From NCBI GenBank assembly GCA_028554795.2, contig CM068842.1, forward strand, positions 49,249,574-49,313,573: 64,000 bases of DNA, in the 5' to 3' direction. The first letter of the stretch is position 1. Every line of letters starts with the position of its first letter. Under the pieces are notes generated by a model. It worked only from the letters and a program-made list of their open reading frames with translations. It was not told the origin of the DNA and did not search any database. Source of the DNA: Sinohyriopsis cumingii (lineage: Eukaryota; Mollusca; Bivalvia; Unionida; Unionidae). The position numbers and the translations under genes were made by a program. Shown here one piece after another: positions 24,771-36,493 of this stretch.

Positions 24771-27700
24771 TAGGGATATGACAAAATGCTAAAGCTTAAT
24801 TGAAAATGTGAATCACACACACACACACACATTTACAAGTTCCGTTTAAATGCACTTTAGTTGGTTGAAATGTGATGGATATCTAGGGATGCCAAAGTCA
24901 GTTGTATTTGGGGTATCAGTGCCTATAGTAACATTTTTCAGACACTGTCCCAGGGCTGGTGACTTTTTATTTAAAAACAATCACAAGCTCTGATTTCAGT
25001 TTCCATGTGCTCAAAACTGCCCTATTTTTGAAACTATTATTTGTCGCACAGCTTGAAACTGCTGTACTTCAAACATGAAAAGACATCAATGAAATCATAT
25101 TAAATTGAATTTAGTATTTTTTTCAATCTCAAAATATTTCAAGTAAAGCAATGTTTTCCTCCAGATCCTGATGTAAGCCATTGTCCAGTGGTAGATAGTA
25201 ATAAGTTATTGTTACTAGCTAGGTTGCACCACCGCTACTGGTCCATCAATTACCTTTGTAGTTACCGTCAATCATAAATAAGGACAAAGCTTCTTAGATT
25301 GAATTATGAAGTTTAAATTTTTTTAGTTATGTAGAGTATGTGTTGCTGTGTGTCTGGGTAGTATTAAATGACAGGAAAACAAATAGTAAAAGTACATATT
25401 GAAAGAATGATAGGTCCATTCAAAACATTTAAACTTTTTGCAAATCCCTTGACTAGTATGGAGTCGAAATTGCCATCAGAAATAACTTTCATTTGTTTTA
25501 TGTGGTGTAATTTTAGAACTGGTATTGTTTCAGAACATGTAGAAATGCTATTTATCCAATATATGTGTATATTATCTTATGTGCTTGCAGTCATGGTTTT
25601 GAAAAGGATGTGCTGGAAATAAATAGGATTAAAGCAGTCGTTCTTTAGGTCTTTTATTTGAGTTCAGAAAATATTGGCAACAGATGCAATGATAATCGTT
25701 CACTTCAAATACGGCTTATCAAAATGTTTGTCAAGAAGCTCCGATTTGAAATGGGATTTTTAAAATATTTAAACTATTTGACCATTTCAGTTCTGAATGT
25801 TTCATTCGTATAAAAGTCAGTGTACTTGATGTCCATGACTTGAATTTCATAGACTGTACGCACAAAATACATTTATATGCACCAGTGCAAAAATGTTATC
25901 CTTGAATTTGAAAAGGATAGTCACGGTTTTCATCAAGGCGTGACTCTCCCTCTGGGGAAATAGATGTCTACTTTTAAGTTTCGAATATGGCACAGAGAGC
26001 AGTGTCATTATTTAATCCATTGACTAATACTGAGACACCTTCTGTTTGGACAGTGTGAGATATATTTACAAAACCATCTGGCGACGCAACCAGAAATGAA
26101 TTGCAAGACTAATCTGTACATATACAAATTGAAAAGTAAAAAGGAGCATGGGGGAAAATACATTCACTTTTATGTAAACTATTCAGTCGGTCGGTGTAAC
26201 TTTGAAGTCCTTCTGAAGTAAACATGACACATCTACACGTTTGTAGAGTACACATGTGTTGAAAATCTTAACATGTTACTTTACGGAGACAAAATTACAC
26301 TTTCTTTAGTCCCTTGGCCATGGTATAATGGTGAGTGTTCTCGACCACAGAACCACATTTGGATTTTAAAAGAACTTTATAAGCGACCCTTTTCTGAAGA
26401 ATTTCTACTTTAGCCTTCATTGATAACATCGTGTAACATGTGTCAAAAGATGTATTTTGACATGCAAACCTTTCAAGCAGCTCATTTTTTGTCCCGAAAT
26501 CCCCGCATTTTTTTATTGTTCTTCTCTCAGTTGAGGAATTGTTATTAAACCAAATTTAAATTCCATGATCAATACCAAAAGATACTTTGGAATGTACATT
26601 TATATATGTGTATATCAGCTGCTGGACCAGTAGTGATTGGTGATGCCTATACATTTTCAATGTCAGATAACGGACCACTAGTCCTCATTGCTTGATTAAT
26701 ATCAACCGTGTTGATGTTCATTAGCATCTGTGTGTTTTTATACAGTTTTTCTTAATATTTTTGATGTAGTTCATAGGTGCCACTTGATGTGTTTAACCAG
26801 TGTTGCATTACACTAGTGCAAGCGTGAGCAAGGGACATCTCAATTCCATGTACACATGCAAAGGGTCTGACAAGTTCTTATTCAGAAGAAGATGGACAAA
26901 AAGACTTTCATGACTTTACTTGTATAAGCAACTTTTCAATGTGACCGTGATCTGTATCAATGCATGTGTGGTAAAAAAGTGACCCCTACTGCATTACGCA
27001 CATAGCTGTAGTTTCAATCAGGCCTATATTATTGGCTGCGGTTACACTACAAATTCTTGAGTAACTATAGAAATAGGAATATTGATCACCACTACAATGA
27101 TTTTATTTTCTGTGGCAGAGTTAGTTAGAAATTATTTTATGCCAACTGCAGCATAGGTAATTTTTATATTAAACAATTACCGCACTATATGTAAATGGCA
27201 ACAAATAAAAATCGCAGATTGATATGTGTGGTATTTTGAAATAATGTATTGACATTTCACCAGATCCGTGAGTTGTACAAAATGTTTCAGAAGAAAAAAA
27301 AATACTATTTCGCTTACATATATCATAAAGATTAGTCAGAGACTTGTTAAAGAAATAGCCGGGACATATTGATAATTTATTCAACTTAGAAATTATCTTG
27401 GAGTAGCAATGCTGTACTGGTAAACCTGACTTGGGAGACAAAAATCCTAGAAACCCAAAATGAATAAATACTGTAATGATGATGATAGTGATGACATTGA
27501 AAACATGAAATGAATATAGTAGCCTAAGAAGATCGTCAAGAATGAATTAATTACAGAGAGATGTCTTTAGCATTAATATATTGAATTACGAACAACACCT
27601 TTATATGAATATGAGACGATGAAGAATCTAAGCAAATGATGCAATGTTACAAGTTTTGTGGAAAGAGACTGACATGCAAAGAGAAAAGGCATAGTGTCAA

Positions 27701-27860
27701 TATTCAAGCAGTGCTTGACATTTAAGAACATCATATTATTCAACTCTGCTGTTGCAATCTCTGTCGGATGGGTCGATATGTGGTCATGTTGTTGTTAAAG
27801 AATTGCATGGACTTAAGCGTTCCCCATCCCAGCAAATGCGTATTGAAGTTACGTTAAAGT
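24771..27860. other. Intergenic stretch with no recognised gene
   Basis: It holds a short (CA)n tract at 24,817-24,831 and a tRNA-like A-box fragment near 26,318-26,345 (GGTATAATGGTGAGTGTTC) without a B box, probably a SINE scrap. There are no long frames and no domain signatures on either strand. Confidence 0.5.
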
Positions 27861-28484
27861 GTGCTTAACGTTATACAAAATATATGTTATTATTTACTCA
27901 GATCTGGTACTGATGACAGTCTGAGCAGATTTTCTGCCAAAGCAGATTTGGCTGCGTTTACCAGCCACATTGTTGCTAACATTGACCCAGGCGAATATGT
28001 GAATTTTGAAGATCAAACTGGTAAATTTAAAATGTGCAACATGCTATTTGTTAAACTGACACGGCAACAACCTTTGGTCTGAGTGTGGTATAAATCGCAA
28101 CCACATCGACTATTTTAGCTGCACCTAATGGAATTGTCGTCTATATCGATAGTAACAAGTGTCACAGATGGTGCTAGTAAAAGTATTTATTCATGGCTGC
28201 ATTCTGGAATACGTGTCTATTCCGAACTTTTCATGGCAGTACAAAACAATTTCATTACGATTAATAACTCAAGTTGCTACATCTGCAGAATTAGCTTCGC
28301 TAATAACCCTCTGAAACAAACAGGATATATAGGGATAGGATTGGCCGAATCAACAATAATTGATATAGAACTTTTTGACATGAACGGCTTTGAATTCTCC
28401 ATAAAATCTGATTGGGGTTTATTTGACCCAGCAAACGTACTGTATCCAATACATGACTATGACCTTGACTCTGAGAAATAAACA
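27861..28484 (+). pseudogene. Unrecognised ~200-codon reading frame with two in-frame stops
   Basis: A single frame runs through this block and is interrupted only by TGA at 28,080-28,082 and TAG at 28,113-28,115. The first part (73 codons) and the last part (117 codons from ATG 28,128) are both protein-like in composition. The last part is rich in aromatic and beta-forming residues (GFEFSIKSDWGLFDP near its C-terminus) and ends at a stop at 28,482-28,484. A good acceptor (TTATTTACTCAG) precedes codon 28 at 27,902, so the block could be a 3'-terminal exon. I do not recognise the family. Two stops in an otherwise clean frame suggest a young pseudogene. Alternatively the two parts are separate exons or the frame is chance. 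Confidence 0.4.
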
Positions 28485-29150
28485 CTTTTAATAGCTGTCT
28501 TTATTCTTTAGCAATAATACTAATAATTTCCACTGAATAATCCAAACAACTGTTTTTCTTCTCAAATAATAGGTAAATACAACATAGAATTCATTTGCAA
28601 ACTCATTTTAACATATGAAATTTGAATCCAAAAAAGGAATGAATTTGATTGCTCAGTTCTCTTCTCATATGTACCTTCAAGAGTCTATTACGACCATTTT
28701 GTCGCAATATATCCCACGGTACAGATCTAACTACTTAATCTAATATTTCAAAATATCTGTTCACGTCATCCATCCTATCAAATGAGAAGTATCATTTCTT
28801 CTAAGAACCCACCTAACTGACCTTTCCAGTATGAAACAACCCAAAACTTGTCAATATATTTGCTAATTGTATTATTAGTAACAGTAAACACGTGCGTCAG
28901 CATCTATTTATAGATACTATGTAAATTTGCATTCATAATATCTTAACATAGAACCAATGAGCTAACGAATTTTCAACTAAAGATAATCACTGCAATTTTC
29001 AGTCATGAAATAAAAAAATTAATTTATAGATCTACATCAATAAAAACCCTCTATTATTGCTCTATTGTTTGTGTGTATCTAAGTATAGCACATTTGCATA
29101 AAAAATTCCGACACTTTTAGCATGATAGCAGGATTGTGTGTTTGAACAAT
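28485..29150. other. Intergenic, nothing recognised
   Basis: AT-rich sequence with no frames, repeats or motifs that I can support. Confidence 0.5.
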
Positions 29151-29153
29151 AGA

Positions 29154-29521
29154 CAAAAAGCGGTTGCTAGTTTGTCAGTCTGATCAAAATCATATCTCCG
29201 CTGTTGTACGTGAAGATCTGACAGCGACAACTTAGTGGTCATGTTCTGGTAACATGTTATTACCATAATCGCTAATTTTGTCAGCCAGTCAGACGAATTC
29301 TTATATCTTTGAGTTTGGAGACTGAACTGTGCGGAAGAATAACATCAATGTGTACCGAACGATTTAATTCACCTTCAGATTTTTTAAAGATGCATTTTTA
29401 TTTGCTAATTCAAAGGTCACCAGAGCATGAATATTAAACGGTCCTTGTCATATCTTCACGTTGGACAGCGGAGATCTGATTTTGATCAGATTGCTGGATA
29501 GTAATCAAAAGGCGGTTGCAG
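29154..29521. mobile_element. MITE-like block with ~45-bp inverted repeats
   Basis: The left arm at 29,179-29,223 (TCTGATCAAAATCATATCTC onward) is closely matched by the reverse complement of the right arm at 29,445-29,490 (ending GGAGATCTGATTTTGATCAG). About 220 bp separate the arms. Outside them, the direct repeat CAAAA[AG]GCGGTTGC occurs on both sides (about 29,154 and 29,507), which may be a target duplication or part of the element. No coding capacity is present. A non-autonomous DNA transposon is the simplest reading. Confidence 0.55.
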
Positions 29522-29608
29522 GATTATGGGACGTGTGTATTGCCAGGTAGCTGGTTTGTAAACGTGGCGTATTGGATTATAATTTTTTTAAAATAACATT
29601 ATCATTCC

Positions 29609-29707
29609 CACAATGTAAAAACCCCGTTTGTCTCCATCAGCACACAATGTTAAACTCCTGTTTGGCTCCAGGAACACACAATGTTAAATTCCCGTTTGGC
29701 TTTAGAG
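29609..29707. repeat. 34-bp minisatellite, three copies
   Basis: Three imperfect 34-bp units start at 29,609, 29,643 and 29,677. Each opens with CACAATGT and contains CCGTTTG or CTGTTTGGCT. The third is slightly truncated. Confidence 0.8.
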
Positions 29708-30899
29708 TGCTTCTTATGTAAACCTTTAGATGGCGTCATTTTTGAAAAAAAATTACAATCTGACTCTAGGGTGACCCATATATGAACTCATATCGGCAAT
29801 GAAACATTTAGAACCAACTGGAAACGGGTAAGAGCTGAGTGATTTATTTTGTGTGTTTGTGTGTGTGCGTATTTTTGAAAATTTAAATTGCACACAACTA
29901 CATCAACAACATGATTGGAAAACTAACATTATATTCTAAATCATGCCGGAAATACTTCAAGAGAAAAACAAGACGCACATGAAATTCATTCACAAAAGAC
30001 AAACATCAGACTAGTAGAAACCGATACAGAGAGGACTGAAACAATGAACACACCATTCTGCATTGTTCGAACTACTATAGTGATATTGCTTCCCCATATA
30101 TATTCCTGTCACAACCCCGCTACGGTATCATAAATAATACTGATCCACTATGGTATTATAAATAATAATGCAGAAGGTGTGCATTGAAATTTAATGACTC
30201 ACGAGCCCCCAGTCAGCAGTTCTGACTCTCTAAATACATATAACAACTCAAGGTTGGATAAATAACAATTTTATCAAATATTCATGGACATAAATCTTCA
30301 GCTCAATATATCATAATACAATAATGGCGGAGTTGACCAAATGCCCTTTACTCTTTACTTCGTCATATAGAAATTACTGTCCTATTGTGAGAGAGTCTCT
30401 GTTCAGTCCTTCCGCTTCCTCCTTCTATACACTGTGCCTATTGTGTACACACTGGAAGTCTCCACGGCTTCCTTCTAATTTTCTCGGTGTCGTCACTTCG
30501 TACACCCTGGAATATCTCAGCACCGACTCTCACGGCACCCTGGGAGCTTCCTGAAGAAATATAAGGGACGTACACCTTTGTCTCCCTACTCCACTCTTCG
30601 AAATTAACCACTCTCTCACGGGCCTTCCATCAAACTAATGGGCGAACAATTTTACCAGGCCCTATGTACATATAAACTTCCACTTATCGGATTCATGCCA
30701 TGCGCTCTACGCACGAATAGCATTACTCAATGAATTATTGTAACACAATCACACTGTGGAACAAACAAGAACAAACTTAAAGACCTAACGTTGTTTCCTA
30801 CCTTAAATATTCTCAGTATTTTTTTAATTTTTTTTATGTTTTCTAATTGTATGGTGTTTGTTTTTGTAATCATATCATTATATGTTTTTTTTATCTTAT
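29708..30899. other. Intergenic with minor repeats
   Basis: A short duplicated motif, GGTAT[CT]ATAAATAATA, occurs twice near 30,124-30,170. A cytosine-richer stretch at 30,320-30,560 has an open frame that resembles no protein I know. No gene is supported. Confidence 0.45.
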
Positions 30900-30960
30900 A
30901 TGTGTTGTCTAATGTTTTAAAGTGCTTAGAGCTTCTAAAGATTAGGCGCTGTACAAAGTC

Positions 30961-31013
<53 letters not shown>
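30900..31013 (+). mobile_element. Retroelement 3' end with (TTA)n tail
   Basis: The sequence TTAGGCGCTGTACAAAGTCC followed by a long (ATT/TTA) run (30,964-31,013) is the typical 3' end of several metazoan LINE and SINE families that finish in trinucleotide repeats. The body upstream is too short or diverged to identify. Confidence 0.5.
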
Positions 31014-31435
31014 CTACCCATCGTTATTATGTAATCATTCCGATTGCATGCGTCCTAAGAATTACAGAATTATACATATAAATACATATGCACATAAATC
31101 CAACTCCATCTAATTTTGCACAGTGCTCAGTCTACATTCTGATAGATGTTAAGTACATGTTATAATTCAATTATTTAATAAATTCAACAATATGATACGA
31201 TTAAATATTCTAATAAATGCAACTATACGTGAGGATACAATATTTTAATATATTCAACTATCTACTCAAATCAAGGACAAAGACTCGGCCAAGATACCTA
31301 TTTGAAAGTTACCATCGATTACGTCATATACAAGATTGACTGCAATCGCTGAGGTTATATTAATGACTCCTGGTGAAATATGACGACTCTCACCGTACGG
31401 GTTATTATTGTGTCTTAGAATAGCTGGAGGAGGGG

Positions 31436-32494
31436 CTATTTTCCTCCATGATTCGAGTGTATTAGGAAATTTTCGTTGATGAGATCGTTGACTGATTTTA
31501 TTAGTTCGTCGGTTTTAAATTCCGGTATTACAAACGTTGGTAATTGTTCTACTCTGATCTCATGATGTCTTAAAAACAGCTGTTTAAGGGTTATTGTATG
31601 GGGTTTTCCATGATAATCAACAAATTCACTGCCAAGGCGATTCATATTCCAAATGATAGTTTTATTCATATAATCAAAATCTGATATAACCTGATTCAGA
31701 TGTTGTATCGTTGTAAGAATTTGTTATTTTATATTATCATTATAGTCTTGCGTAACTCCAGGAAATACATTTTGTAATTGGTTAAATTATCGTCTAAACG
31801 CAACTCTAATGAGATCGAAAAATGATCTGATAAATTGTTCGTGGACAATCGGATTTAATTTATCATTATGTGTATATAAATAACCTATTATTTCAGTAAA
31901 CTCTATCCTCCAATATCTCCACGGATATTTTCTCCGATATTCTGGTTCTGTTATGTATTTCTTTTCGTCAGTGGAAAAATCAGCTCGCGCTGGTTCTGGT
32001 GGTCCATGATACTCTGGTGGAATTTCAGGCCAGCCTAAAACAGATCTGATTGACGATTGATAAATATCTACAACGTAATCTGGAGAATTTATCTATATCG
32101 CGGATGATAATGTTGGTTCGTGGACTGTTATGGCTATCTTGGATTCTCGCCCCGTTACCAATTTGATTCTGCGCTGAAATTCATCATTGATTTGTTCGAT
32201 CTGATAACTCCCTGTGGGAATAGAAACAACTAACCAGTCAGGGGTTCCATCATCTTTATTTTTATTTCCAAATACAAGCGAATTATTTGCTGGCAATCCA
32301 CCAAATGATTTTGATTTGATATTTGGCCAACTATAATATACTCGTAATTGCGCTAGTGCGATTTCTTTCACTGGAATCGCAGTTGGAAAGTTACCACTGA
32401 ATTCTGGATTATTTGAATTTACTGATATCATCGCTGTTTTTGTTGGAGTCGTGTTCGTTACAATTTGTTGTAGTAGCTCGCTTGGCGATGTCAT
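31436..32494 (-). pseudogene. Penton-like/minor capsid-like viral gene with three in-frame stops
   Basis: Starting from ATG at 32,494 one frame continues to 31,436 (353 codons), broken only by TAG at 32,095-32,093, TAA at 31,789-31,787 and TAA at 31,726-31,724. The N-terminal part holds an IALAQLRVYYSWPNI segment and an IPTGSYQIEQIN segment. From memory, these resemble a jelly-roll structural protein family that accompanies capsid genes in invertebrate integrated viruses. A segment around SVLGWPEIPPEY follows the first stop. The C-terminal part (from about 31,680) resembles no named domain and might originally be a separate gene. It is the last gene of the minus-strand viral cluster. The stops mark it as dead or relic. 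Confidence 0.55.
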
Positions 32495-32971
32495 CGTTAT
32501 TTAAATCCTGATTTTCTAAATCAATCACTGTCATTGCTTCATTGTAGATTTTGATCATATCCGTGAATTCAAAGTCTGATATTTTTCCATCACTAAGGCA
32601 CGTAGATAATAACGAGGACAATTTGGAGTATGCTAGCGTTGCTGTATTTAATTTTATTATATAATCGTGCAATTTTGCATTTGTGCACGTGCATATTTTT
32701 TTGCAATGATATTGAGAATATCGGCAATCGTTGTTGTAGTTGAAACACAAATTGTTACAGCTACTGGCGCCATCAATGTTATTGTTGATAATAACTAGCC
32801 GGTTCCAGCAATAACAGCAGACGCTGAATAAACAATTACAGCAACAATAACTACACCGCTGCGATAGTTCTTTATTTTTATTGTATAATGTTCGACAGTA
32901 TCTTTTAATTTTGTTTGCCATTCACATGCTTGATTGTACCTAAATTTTTGAACGTCGATTGAAGTACTCAT
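32482..32971 (-). pseudogene. Viral-cluster membrane protein, broken
   Basis: The frame opens with ATG at 32,971, eight bases after the stop of the fibre-like gene. It encodes a polar head, then two hydrophobic stretches (about residues 40-60 and 65-85). A TAG at 32,797-32,795 interrupts it between the two hydrophobic stretches. The frame shifts near 32,660-32,690, after which a helical tail (residues such as KISDFEFTDMIKIYNEAM) continues to overlap the start of the next gene at 32,494. A short membrane protein with a charged helical C-terminus recurs, from memory, beside the same capsid-type genes in other invertebrate genomes. Function unknown. Confidence 0.45.
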
Positions 32972-32977
32972 TATATT

Positions 32978-33909
32978 TTACTTAGTAACCAACTCAGGTT
33001 TTTCAGCAACAAATTCCAGACACCACCAGTAAGATACTGCAGTTAATTTCTTATCAGCTGCTTCTAGAATAAGTATTTCTTCATTTCCTTTATTTAATAT
33101 GATAGACACAACTCCAGAAAACTTATCAGTTGAATGCCGCCAGGGATACCAAGTAAATATCTCAAATTTTTCAGCGCTGAACACAGACAGTCTATACACA
33201 CCAGTGACATCTGCAGTTTGTTTGAGAGTTTTATTTTGCTGTGACCATGTCGACAATCTTGATGATACTGTGTATACTGTGTCGGTAATCTGCCCGTGGG
33301 GATTTTAATGAGATTAATTTTTTTAACGATCTCAAGAATCCCACTTATGACATCTTCTAGTTATTTTTCTAATCGTTTCAATTTCTGATATAGCTGCTTT
33401 AATATCTGCACTTGAAAATTTCTGCTAGTATTTAAAAACATAACATATTCATGTGAAAGTCATACTCAGCTCGTAGCGTGGATAATTTAGTATCTACTGT
33501 TTCTACATTTTTTTTGTCGTGGCATCTTCATCAGATGTTGGATTTCTTAAAACAACTATTTTATTTCCGTTCATGCTGAGTTCGCCTGTCATTGTATCAC
33601 CGGTGTTCCGCAAACGATTAGTAACGCTTCTTGCAATTTCATTGCTAATAGTTGCGAATGACATATCTGAGTCTCTGATTTTTCCGCCATCAGTAAATAC
33701 CGGAATGTTATCCGCAGTAGCACAGATAACTCTTGGAACTGTGTCATTCCCTTTGATGTTGCTCGTCTTTAAAACACCGTATTTATTCTGAAAAATAACA
33801 ACTTCATCTCGGTCAACTCCAGAGAGGATTATAATATCAGCGAGTTCATCTTTAGTCGCGTAATTTGACAAATCAATATCATCTTTTTTTCTTGCCTTGA
33901 TAGAAGAAG
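32978..33909 (-). pseudogene. Fibre-like viral gene, frameshifted
   Basis: The first part (33,871-33,503 and slightly upstream) contains YATKDELAD and VIFQNKYGVLKTSNIKG, then a GDTMTGELSMNGNKI segment followed by DATTKK. The last motif pair is typical of trimeric fibre or tail-fibre-like proteins in phage and virus-derived genes. The frame is lost at an A-rich run near 33,508. A second piece (about 33,310-32,978), rich in aromatic and beta-forming residues, ends eight bases before the next gene and could be the C-terminal head of the same protein. The expected initiator near 33,927 reads ATA or ATT rather than ATG. Attachment is the likely ancestral role, which is inference only. Confidence 0.5.
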
Positions 33910-33937
33910 AGCTTCCGTAAATATCAATTATTATACT

Positions 33938-34812
33938 TTAAGATCTGTTTAAAACGACGCGATTACTTGTATAATCATGCACGACTTTATGAGGTGCATT
34001 GGAAGACTTTGATATAGCGTCAAGTACATTAATTACTTCACGGGCACATATCGGTGGATCAGTCAGTGTTTGTGTTTGTAATATTGAATACCAGACTGGA
34101 GTTTTTATTGTATTTGTATACCTTAAAAATTCAATTGGTGGAGGAAGCCCATACGAATCGAAATAAACGATTCCACGTGGATCAATTGCGTACAATGAGT
34201 ACAAGGCCCTGAATTATCATCAAGATCAATAATGCCTGTTTCAAAATTATTTGGTTGTTTGGGTAATTGGTCACGCATAAAACACTTCTAAAGTTTTTTA
34301 TATTTATTTTTTTATCAGCATCAAGTACATCAAAGTTAGACATTGGACGGATTAACGAAGTGTTCCCGGAAGTCTCAGACCTTTCCGGTATCGATAAGGG
34401 GTTCCCGGTAATCTTAGACCCCTTCCCTTTTTTATATCTTTGTAAAAATGTTGCTTTCTTTAATGCCATTGCAGCGGCGATTCCAACAGCACCGTATGCG
34501 GATGCTTTTGCTACAGCTGGGGCTGCAGTGGCTATTAATGATGGTATAGCTGCAAGAAGTGGTAATATACCACCAACTTTAACCATATCTCTAATAGCGC
34601 TCGGAGAAAGATGAAGTTGAACTCCCGTTTTTGATTCTAAGGCCTTATCAAAATGTTTAAGTTGAGTCTTTGTTAATGATAATTTGCTTGGTCCGCATTA
34701 GAAATTTGATCTTTTTTAGTGATATTTTTGTTCCGCATATACTCGCGAGCTTTGATTGTAATTTATTCACCTGACCGGAAGTCAGAGTAACTCCAACTTG
34801 AATGTACGACAT
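33938..34812 (-). pseudogene. pX-like core/minor capsid fused to adenain-like cysteine protease, frameshifted
   Basis: The frame opens at ATG 34,812 with a TLTSGQVNKL segment, followed after a frameshift near 34,670 by a basic/amphipathic part. A hydrophobic stretch (GGILPLLAAIPSLIATAAPA) follows, as in adenoviral pX- or pVI-like peptides. The C-terminal part looks like the Ulp1/adenain fold. An acidic LDDNSG turn precedes the position of the catalytic His, then come VYFDSYGLPPP (Asp region) and a late PPICA that may hold the catalytic Cys. The frame is lost near 34,265 and again at 34,190, where one base seems missing immediately after the His codon. Adenain-type enzymes mature capsids, and such pX-protease fusions occur in invertebrate Polinton-like clusters. 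This copy cannot be translated as one chain. Confidence 0.6.
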
Positions 34813-34908
34813 TTTTAGCGTCAATAACTCGCATTCTTCCACCAGCGCCTTCAAGTAGCACTGATTAATCTGAAAGAATAGCTGCAATTGCTCTATAATT
34901 ACCATGAA

Positions 34909-36489
34909 TTACGGACCAGCTACATCAACGGCAGGTTGTGTTACTTGAGCTCGAAAGTGAACATCAACGACAGACTGTCTAGAGAAATCAAGATGCTCCA
35001 GCGAAAAGTAATAGATTGGATACAATGTTGTGAAATCTAATTGTGATATCTGCAACCCTGTATCTATGTTTTGATCATGTCCCATAAATGTCACCAAACG
35101 ATGATATGCACGCGCTACATGATTCTGATCAAAATTGAACAATATATCCTCAGCTGATTCTTGATGTTCAGTAACTCCAAGTTTGTCAAATATTATATGA
35201 CTACGTGTTTGTGAATTTATTCGCTCGCGTAGAATCTTGAAAAGCAACAAATACATGTCGTGGCGCGGAAACGCTCTGCTGCGATGCTATGTGCCATGTA
35301 AATAAACTATTAATACTAGTTTGAATGCTATCTGTAGTTACTGTCAACCATGATATTAATGATTTACCGCCTGAAGCCATAAAAGAAAGTAGTTTTGTTC
35401 TTCGGCAATCGTTGGAGTCATTACCGGCTTCCACAGTGAAAGCATTGTTAGTATTACTTTACCAGCATCAACAGCAGGTCGCCTGAGTGCATCATCGTCG
35501 GTAGCTTTTCTTACTAGTGCAGTTGTATGTTTAGCCCCAAAAATAACTTTTCTAGCATGTCTACAAAATCCAAAGATGTGGGATAATGGAATTGCGCATG
35601 ATAATCTTCTATGAACATCTTTTAACATAAATCCTAAGTTGTAATTTGGATTACCATCATGAACAATCGGCCATACATCAGCATCGGCGTTATCGGCAAA
35701 ATTTCTTGGTCGTCTTATATTATACGGTCTGCTGTCCGGGTGATCAGAATTGTCTTTGGTAAACATCATTATCGGACCGGCTGATCTCGTATAATCATTT
35801 GAATATCTTGCTAAACCTATTATTTTTGTAGCAACATCAACGTTTTTCTGAAAGCAACTGCATGTCTAGCTCCAAAGATAACTTTTCTGACATTTCTGCA
35901 GAATCCAAAAATATGTGACAGTGGAATTACGCATGTAAATCTTCTACGATCACCTTTCAACACTGATCGTCGTGATAAAAATCCTAAGTTGTAATCTGGA
36001 TTAGCACCGTGAGACACTGACCACACCGCAGCATCAGAAGTGTCGGCATCGTTTCGTGGTCGTCTTATATTATGCGGTCTGTGGTCAGAGCTGTCAGTGC
36101 CGTCCTTGGAAAACATCATTGTCGGGCCAGCTGATCTTTCGTAATCATCAGAATATTTTGCCAGACCTATTATCGTTGTGGCAACATCAACATCGTTTTG
36201 AATCGATTCAATATTTCTTCCGTCAATAATACACGTGGCGCTGTCAAATAACGCCATGATACCGTTGTTGACAAAACCAACTCTAACATCAGCTGCGTAC
36301 TCAGTATAATCTGCTTTTATAATTTCACCTTCTACCAAAACAAATGCTTAAGCCGGTAAGAAATATCTGCTTGCATCTTGAACTTGTATTCGATTCGACT
36401 ACGCTGATCTGGTAGTCTGCTTCACCAGCCAACTCTGATAGTTTTTGATTTGTGACTTGATTTATTAATTTACTGACATTTGCAGGCAT
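34909..36489 (-). pseudogene. Double-jelly-roll-like major capsid protein gene with internal duplication
   Basis: ATG at 36,489 lies 4 nt after the stop of the preceding gene. Recognisable blocks in order are VGFVNNGIMALFDSA (N-terminal jelly roll), IIGLAKYSDDYERSAG, NIRRPRN, IPLSHIFGFCR, a KVIFGA block, the C-terminal RHVFVAFQDS, LYPIYYFSLEHL and SVVDVHFRAQV. From memory this order matches predicted capsid proteins in many invertebrate genomes assigned to the Polinton/adenovirus lineage. The stretch from IIGL to the KVIFGA block occurs twice (about 35,850-36,190 and 35,500-35,840), offset by 350 bp. Breaks: a frameshift near 36,385, TAA at 36,350-36,348, and frameshifts at the duplication junction (about 35,838), near 35,370 and near 35,215. 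Confidence 0.62.
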
Positions 36490-36493
36490 AACT

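Noticed and set aside
26312..26350. tRNA gene
   Set aside because: There is an A-box-like piece, but no B box, no cloverleaf and no acceptor pairing. It is probably a SINE fragment.
30791..31081. Leucine-rich membrane protein frame
   Set aside because: The leucine run is the translation of the (TTA)n tail of a retroelement.
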